DNA of 62,672 bases from Phoronis australis (taxonomy: Eukaryota > Phoronida > Phoronidae). How positions within the stretch are numbered: position 1 is the first letter of the stretch; each line of letters begins with the position of its first letter. Made by a program: the position numbers and the translations under genes. The notes under the pieces were generated by a model. That model was not told where the DNA came from. It made no database searches and was given only the letters and a program-made list of their open reading frames with translations. Where the stretch lies: NCBI GenBank assembly GCA_002633005.1, contig NMRA01000786.1, positions 82,981-145,652 of the forward strand. Reading direction: 5' to 3'. Shown here in pieces: positions 58,970 to 62,672 of the stretch.

Positions 58970-59430
58970 TACGAAATGTTGGCTACGACCTTTTATCGGC
59001 AGAAGTTCTCGAGCGACACTACTTTCTGACCTAGCGGGAACAGTCACGCCACATTATTAACGTTAATTAATGTATTCGTGTTGTGTGTACATCTGTCTGT
59101 ACATGTGTAAGTGCTTTGAATAGTCATAAACTAGGTCAGGCTAATAAATCAACGAATAGTAGGCAATAGGATCGACAAACTCTTCCTTTACCTCTCCCTC
59201 TCTCTCTCTCTCTCACCCCTCCCCCTCACCATATTTTGCAAACCTGGTCGTCTTTATTGCACCCCAGACCACCACTGTTTCTACTAGGCCGTAGTTTTGA
59301 ACTGATGGCTGGGTAGAATACATCGTTTCTGATTTATAGGCGATGATTTTTCGCACCAGGTGCAAGCTGCACATTTATTGCGAAATAACACCTGCGCAGA
59401 ATACTTAGAATATTTAGAAAACGCGGACCA
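58970..59430. other. Upstream flank of SDR gene B
   Basis: Non-coding. A CT dinucleotide run lies at 59189-59213. No core promoter element was recognised. Confidence 0.45.
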
Positions 59431-60440
59431 TTGAGAAAATACGAAAACTGGCATTTTGGAAATGACAAAATTGATGTTGTCTCATCGTATAAGTACCTGC
59501 AGTGGGTATTTGTTACTCCTAAGTTAGTCTGGACGCAAGCTACGGAAACCGTGTCTCACCAGGCACAGAAAGCAATTATTTCAATTAAACGTTTTCACTT
59601 AAAATGTGGACGACTTTCACAGAAAATTGCACTCAAGATTTTTTTTTATTAAATGTGTGCTCAGTCATTAGCTATGTCAGTGAGATTCGGGGATTTAAAG
59701 AATAATTATTCTAGTATCGAGCGCGTTCCATTGAAATTCTGAAAGCAACTGCTGGGAGCTACTGTTCAAATGATGCTGTCGTGGGAAAACTGGGAAGATT
59801 TCCAATTTATGTAAAGCTGTTTGTTAAATTGATCAAATGTTGGTTTAAATTGTTAAAAATGCCAGCACAATGAAATCCAAAATCTGTCTATGACATGCTC
59901 GTCACATTGGATGAGGCTGGTAGGAAAAATTGGGATTCATCTGTTAGGAATCTGCTCCAAAGCTATGGCATTGGCTTGGTATGGCACAATCGGGGAGTTG
60001 GCTGCGAAGCATCTTTTCATGTCATCTTTGAGCAACAAAGTAAATATTGTTGTTGTTGTTTTACATGTACAAGATTGGAGATTTGCTGTGGAGAATAGCT
60101 CAAAACTTAATACATATTTCTCAGTTATAATTGATTTTAAAATGGAATCCTATCTGTTGCATGATATTCCATATAATCTTTTTACGTTGCTCGAATCATA
60201 ACTTGTTGATAGAGAAAGATAGACATGCTCTTATGGACCAAAATTACCGTGTGTGTTGTTTGTGTGTGTCCCTAATTGAAGATGAATATCACTTCAAAAG
60301 TGTTTGAAAAAAATACTGTTCTCTGAGAAGCGCATTAAATTTTATACCTGAATGGTGCTGGCGTAAACCAAATAAACAAAAAACTGTAAAGCTAATGAAA
60401 ATGTCGGAGCCTATTGCTCAGATTAATCTAATGAAATTTG
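59431..60440 (+). pseudogene. LINE reverse-transcriptase C-terminal remnant (CR1/L2-like)
   Basis: Fragments in several frames follow the order of the region after the LINE RT domain: NDKIDVVSSYKYLQWVFVT, QATETVSHQAQKA, MLVTLDEAGRKNW, SYGIGLVWHNRGVG, ENSSKLNTYFSV, then IEDEYHFKSV near 60290. The EDEYHF motif normally lies in the Cys/His end of these proteins. Numerous stops; the 5' part is absent, as usual for truncated LINE copies. It lies between SDR genes B and C. Confidence 0.7.
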
Positions 60441-60799
60441 TATTGAGAATCATGCCTCGAAAACGTCACGACCCATGTTTGCTACCCATGCACGGTTTCA
60501 GCGTGGCAGGGCCGGCATCTGGTACTTGACGTAAGGTATCTTCTTTGGAGCTCTATCAGGAAATCTCGGCTTGTAAATTCCAAAGCGGTCTACTACGCAA
60601 CGCAGGCAAATCTGAATTCCAATGTCGGAACTCAAATTGCATACGGACACGTCGCTGACCATTTTACTGATAGCAATAACTGATGCAGGCCCACTACAGA
60701 GCGCAGGTTAGGACGCACATTTGTCCTATTATTTGACGTACATAAAACCAATTCGTCTACTCAGCAAATACGTGCTTAGTTTCATTATATTATAATATG

Positions 60800-60995
60800 A
60801 ACGTAGTCCTTTTTTATTGATAATCAGCTTTAGGGAATATAGAATTTTATTCACTCAGCATTTTTATATGGCATGATCCTGTCCTGATTACATCTTTACA
60901 CTCGTTTCCATGCCAACAGTTCTCGTCTGAATCATCAGCACATGAACACCCACGAGGTCTTGCTGGCTATATTTAAGACAAAACGTATTTGCTTG
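60800..60995 (-). other. 3' flank of SDR gene C, conserved with gene B
   Basis: Counterpart of 53690-53885. A minus-strand AATAAA near 60846-60851 is the likely polyadenylation signal. Confidence 0.6.
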
Positions 60996-61064
60996 GTGTC
61001 AGCGCCCACGTCATACTGGCAACTGGCAGCCTGTCATATCCACCTTATTTCAAATCACATCCTT

Positions 61065-62672
61065 CTACTGCCCGGGCCCTTCAGGTCCCATTGCCGCATA
61101 TCCACAATCCACAGGGATGTCAGCACCATCTATGTACATGGCGTCTTTACTACATAAGAACGCGACCACTGACGCCACGCCGGCAGATTCGATAAATGCA
61201 CGTGGAGTCATCAGGCACTTACTGAACTCTGTTTCGTACTTGCCTCGTCGTTCAGTATCGCCATTGAGCTCCTACAAAACAGAAATCCGTCTAACTATAA
61301 TTCTTCACCTGTTTAACACAGCATGACGGTCAAGTGGAATTTTATTAGGTCAACAAAACTACATGTAACTATGAAACTGTTTTAATATGTAATTAGATTA
61401 ATTAATTTCAGTCATTTCCAGAAAGGCAACCAGTCTTTGAAACTGGAAAGGGATTGTTTTGGCAATGAACCATTTTCACTTTTCCCATATGGCTATTTGT
61501 TGCACTTTCCTTGACTTTACTCGTCTTTCGCGTTTTCAAACAAACTTTTGATACTCTTTCCGTTTGTACCATTTTAACACAAAGTGTGTCATGTAACAAG
61601 TAGGCTCGTTTTAGAGTTACATTTTGACTGCCGAGACTTACTCCATGTTCTTCATGCAAACCAGTGAAAACAAAGATAAAAGTATCTAAATGTCAAGCCG
61701 AAGTTATAAGCTTCAACCTGAAAAAGGGTCAAGTTAGCAATGTCAAGGTGTATTTTCCTGTTGATTACAAAAAGTCAGTGAACTACCGTATACAATGACT
61801 GTCAACGGGGTCAACATGTTGGTTTTCAGACCCCAAAAAAGTGATAATGACCTGGGCGGAATCTTATGATTTTGTGTAATTAGAAACTGCATGTGGTTTT
61901 AAAATAAAGGCAACAGTGGCAAATCGTTTCAATCACAAAGTAGGCTGTTTAGTGTTCTTACCTGGGCCGGCGTCCACACGGCCCCTGGAGACACAGTATT
62001 AACCCTTACTCCGTGTGAGGACAGGTCAAGTGCCATACATTTGCTCAGCATCATGACAGCCCCCTTAGCAGCGCTGTAAGCGGACATGTTAATTACTGCG
62101 CAGTGATTGCGGACACTACCCAAGTTCACCACGGCACACTCGGCTCCATTCTCTGAAACGTTCAAGTGGGAGACTAAGCTAACAGTAGAATGTTCCAGAT
62201 AAATTTCATTTCAAGTCCCTTTTGAATACATGTACTAGTAATTGAAAAACAGAGCATTTGTCATCAGTAAACTAATGATGGCATTTAAGGGCGGAATCCT
62301 TACCACTCCCAAAAGCACATTCCTTCCTCCTCACGAACTCTTGTCACTCACGGTGAGCTTACTGCAGCTGAATGCCGGCATCCCGAATCCAACTCTCCTC
62401 TTTAGCGGAGGTACGAAAATACATCTCATAAGTAGCGTAGTTTTCGAAAACTACATGTACGCCTAGTATCGCTAAAACACCTTTAAAATGAGTAGAGCTG
62501 ATTGGTTGATCGATTGGCTGGTTTTATTTGACTATAACCATAATGTATGTACTAAATATAACTGAATATGCAAAGATGACACGATAAGAAAATAAATAAG
62601 CCTTGCTGTGCCTTACTAACCAGCTTTTCGTTTTAGTTATTTGTTTTTTAAATTATTATTATTTTTGATATC
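61065..62672 (-). CDS. SDR gene C, 3' part (runs past the window edge)
   Basis: Only the last two exons are inside: 62152-61962 (191 nt, one codon longer at its 5' end than in A and B) and 61271-61065 (207 nt, as in A). They encode NLGSVRNHCAVINMSAYSAAK with the catalytic Ser, Tyr and Lys, then GVRVNTVSPGAVWTPAQ, and a last exon with LMTPRAFIESAGVASVVAF and IPVDCGYAAMGPEGPGQ before the stop. Exons 1-3 lie beyond 62672. Intron sequence near 62360-62415 matches 55940-56000 of gene B. Same NAD-type SDR family. Confidence 0.85.

Overview
This is metazoan nuclear DNA, probably from a marine invertebrate. It is AT-rich with sparse coding sequence. It has spliced genes with GT/AG introns, AATAAA signals, a tRNA-derived SINE, LINE and Ty3/gypsy remains, many foldback elements and an assembly gap at 22564-23540. 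Phylum cannot be fixed from the sequence. The transposon proteins resemble families common in cnidarians, molluscs, hemichordates and amphioxus (recalled knowledge, not a search). No rRNA, convincing tRNA gene, operon or CRISPR array was seen.

Layout. 1-833: a frameshifted relic of a transposon-associated C2H2 zinc-finger gene. 834-8295: no gene seen; a 40-bp palindrome, a MITE-like copy and a hairpin. 8296-13103: a DNA transposon with about 155-bp terminal inverted repeats (TIRs) and a decayed minus-strand gene with PIN/FEN-nuclease-like motifs. 13104-28040: mostly non-coding, with a 651-bp foldback element, short repeats, the gap, one weak exon candidate and an 81-bp tandem array. 28457-29659: the clearest intact single-exon gene, 400 aa, ending in a canonical CCCH zinc finger and carrying an ADP-ribosyltransferase-like central segment. 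33953-43700: a nested insertion. A hAT-derived gene is split by a Ty3/gypsy element (34750-43087), which is itself split by a 3.2-kb DNA transposon (35830-38994, target duplication TAC). A foldback element sits in the gypsy 5' LTR. 46776-62672: a tandem array of three minus-strand short-chain dehydrogenase/reductase (SDR) genes with matching exons, splice phases and catalytic residues; the third runs off the window.

The three SDR genes form one expanded enzyme family. Genes B and C share intron and 3'-flank sequence, so they duplicated after the split from gene A. Their NAD-type motifs and Ser-Tyr-Lys residues are intact, so they look functional. The CCCH gene has its own 3' polyadenylation signal. 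Upstream it carries a 34-bp sequence found again, exactly and inverted, 5.6 kb away. Everything else is mobile-element sediment from which a clear insertion order can be read.
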